DNA from: Cyclobacteriaceae bacterium | GTDB taxonomy: Bacteria; Bacteroidota; Bacteroidia; Cytophagales; Cyclobacteriaceae | Direction: 5' to 3' | NCBI GenBank assembly: GCA_015492915.1 | Contig: WGED01000721.1 | Span: 1 to 7,054, forward strand | DNA length: 7,054 nt | Shown: one piece after another, positions 6,025 through 7,054 of the stretch | Layout: every line of letters begins with the position of its first letter | Position numbering within the stretch: position 1 is the stretch's first letter | Notes under the pieces: model-generated | Database searches by the model: none | Told to the model about the DNA's origin: nothing | The model's input: only the letters and a program-made list of their open reading frames with translations | Program-made: the position numbers and the translations under genes

Positions 6025-7054
6025 TCAGTTTTCTGCATTGTAAACGATCTTGCCATCCACCACCGTCATCAACACGCTGGTGTCGAGGATCTTATCTTCA
6101 GGCACGGTCATCAGGTCCTGGTCAAACACCGTGAAATCCGCCCATTTTCCCTTTTCAATAGTCCCTTTCTCGTTTTCCCAGAATGCACCATAGGCCGCGT
6201 TGACGGTGTATGACCTCAGCGCTTCCTCGCGCGTCATTTTCTGCTCCGGCTCATAGCCTTCCGGCGGATAGCCGCTGAGGGTCTTCCGCGTCACGGAGGC
6301 GTAAAAGCAGGCGATGGGATTCACAGGCTCCACAGGCGCGTCCGTGCCGTTCACGATCATTGCGCCGCTGTCAATCAACGACCGCCATACGTAAGCGCCC
6401 TCCCGGATGCGCTTTTCTCCCAGCCTGTCGATGGCCCAGGGCCTGTCGGAACTCATGTGGATGGCCTGCATGGCGGGGATCACGCCCATCTGCCCGAAGC
6501 GCGGTATGTCGTCGGGATGAAGGTGCTGGGCATGCTCTATGCGGAAACGGTAGCTTTTCGGATCGCCGCCATGAGATTTGAATGCTTTTTCGTACTGATC
6601 GAGCACCTCGCGGTTGGCACGGTCGCCGATGGCATGGGCGCCAACCTGAAAGCCGTGCTCCAGCGCCTCATTGCTGATGCGCAGGATTTCTTCCATCGGC
6701 GTCACATTCTGGCCTGTGGTGGAGGGCATGTCGGAATAGGGCTCAAGGAGCCAGGCTCCGCGTGAACCGAGGGCGCCGTCAGCATACAATTTAATGGAGC
6801 GAATGGTGATAAACTCATGGCCGGGCCCTGCCTCGACGCCGCCCTGGTAATATTGATCCAGCAGTTTTTGGTCACCACCCGAGAGCATGACATAAAGCCG
6901 CAGCTTTAGATTGTTTGCTGTAAGGTTTTTCTTGTAAAGATCGATGGTGCGTTGTCCGGCGCCCGCATCGCAAAAGCCGGTGATGCCATTGGCGAGGCAT
7001 TCCGCCATGGCTTTTTCGAAAGCCTCCTGCGCGCGCTGCTCATCTGCTTGCGGC
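6025..7054 (-). CDS. YtcJ-like metal-dependent amidohydrolase, C-terminal part (5' end outside window)
   Basis: The frame is open to the right edge with no stop (343 codons visible). Met at 7008 is internal, because the residues before it (QADEQRAQEAFEKA) continue a normal helix. Whole proteins of this family are about 530-570 residues, often with an N-terminal signal or lipoprotein peptide, so about 200 residues are missing. Counting from the Met at 7008, metal-site signatures are IKLYADGALGSRGAW (72-86, likely bridging Lys73), VGAHAIGDRANREVL (122-136, His125), RIEHAQHLHPDDI (156-168, His159) and VNGTDAPVEPVNPI (219-232, Asp223). The C-terminal EKGTIEKGKWADFTVFD (280-296) is the standard end of the composite beta-sandwich domain. 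The superfamily hydrolyses amide or related bonds; substrates of YtcJ-like members are poorly defined. It ends 3 bases before the acyltransferase, so it may be read into the glycan operon, though a glycan role is not shown. Confidence 0.88.
   Translation of the reverse strand, partial: PQADEQRAQEAFEKAMAECLANGITGFCDAGAGQRTIDLYKKNLTANNLKLRLYVMLSGGDQKLLDQYYQGGVEAGPGHEFITIRSIKLYADGALGSRGAWLLEPYSDMPSTTGQNVTPMEEILRISNEALEHGFQVGAHAIGDRANREVLDQYEKAFKSHGGDPKSYRFRIEHAQHLHPDDIPRFGQMGVIPAMQAIHMSSDRPWAIDRLGEKRIREGAYVWRSLIDSGAMIVNGTDAPVEPVNPIACFYASVTRKTLSGYPPEGYEPEQKMTREEALRSYTVNAAYGAFWENEKGTIEKGKWADFTVFDQDLMTVPEDKILDTSVLMTVVDGKIVYNAEN

Noticed and set aside
6457..6765. Plus-strand open frame opposite the amidohydrolase
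   Set aside because: Antisense to the conserved metal-site region of the YtcJ-like gene, with no recognisable motif.
1..7054. Search for tRNA or rRNA genes, CRISPR repeats, insertion-sequence ends or phage genes
   Set aside because: No cloverleaf-like sequence, regularly spaced repeat, transposase motif or terminal inverted repeat was noticed by eye; nearly all of the window is occupied by the described genes.

Overview
The window carries a surface-glycan biosynthesis locus. All recognisable genes lie on the minus strand, so the biological order runs from high to low coordinates. The most likely source is a member of the Bacteroidota. The gene families (YtcJ-type amidohydrolase, WcaF-type acetyltransferase, WbpV-like reductase paired with a WecA/WbpL-like transferase, and a PglC/PglD/PglE/PglF-type set) are a common assortment there. 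None of the start codons I checked has a good Shine-Dalgarno sequence at normal spacing, which is also typical of that phylum. I cannot name a genus.

Layout in transcription order: (1) the 3' part of a YtcJ-like amidohydrolase, cut by the right edge (7054-6025); (2) a WcaF-type hexapeptide acyltransferase (6021-5446); (3) a family 2 glycosyltransferase (5449-4697); (4) an extended-SDR sugar-nucleotide reductase/epimerase of the WbpV type (4700-3750); (5) a polytopic WecA/MraY/WbpL-type sugar-phosphate transferase (3757-2783); (6) a monotopic PglC-type sugar-phosphate transferase (2802-2182); (7) a PglD-type acetyltransferase (2185-1598); (8) a PglE-type PLP aminotransferase (1593-463). These eight are joined by 4-20 base overlaps or gaps of 3-4 bases and look like one polycistronic unit. 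A 128-base AT-rich gap follows (462-335), with a terminator-like hairpin just after the aminotransferase. After it comes (9) the N-terminus of a membrane-anchored CapD/WbpM/PglF-type dehydratase, cut by the left edge (334-1).

How the genes may work together (inference from families): gene 9 would convert UDP-GlcNAc to UDP-4-keto-6-deoxy-GlcNAc. Genes 8 and 7 would aminate and acetylate it to a UDP-diacetamido-trideoxyhexose (UDP-diNAcBac type), and gene 6 would load that onto undecaprenyl phosphate. In parallel, gene 4 could reduce the same keto-sugar at C4 to a QuiNAc/FucNAc-type sugar, which gene 5 would load onto undecaprenyl phosphate. Genes 3 and 2 would extend and O-acetylate the glycan. 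No flippase, polymerase or ligase is in the window. The two unusual points are the two unrelated initiating transferases in adjacent overlapping genes, and a sharp drop in GC content inside the aminotransferase gene (about 58% to about 37% near position 900), which suggests a mosaic junction. Otherwise this is a recognisable glycan locus; I see no RNA gene, CRISPR array or insertion sequence.
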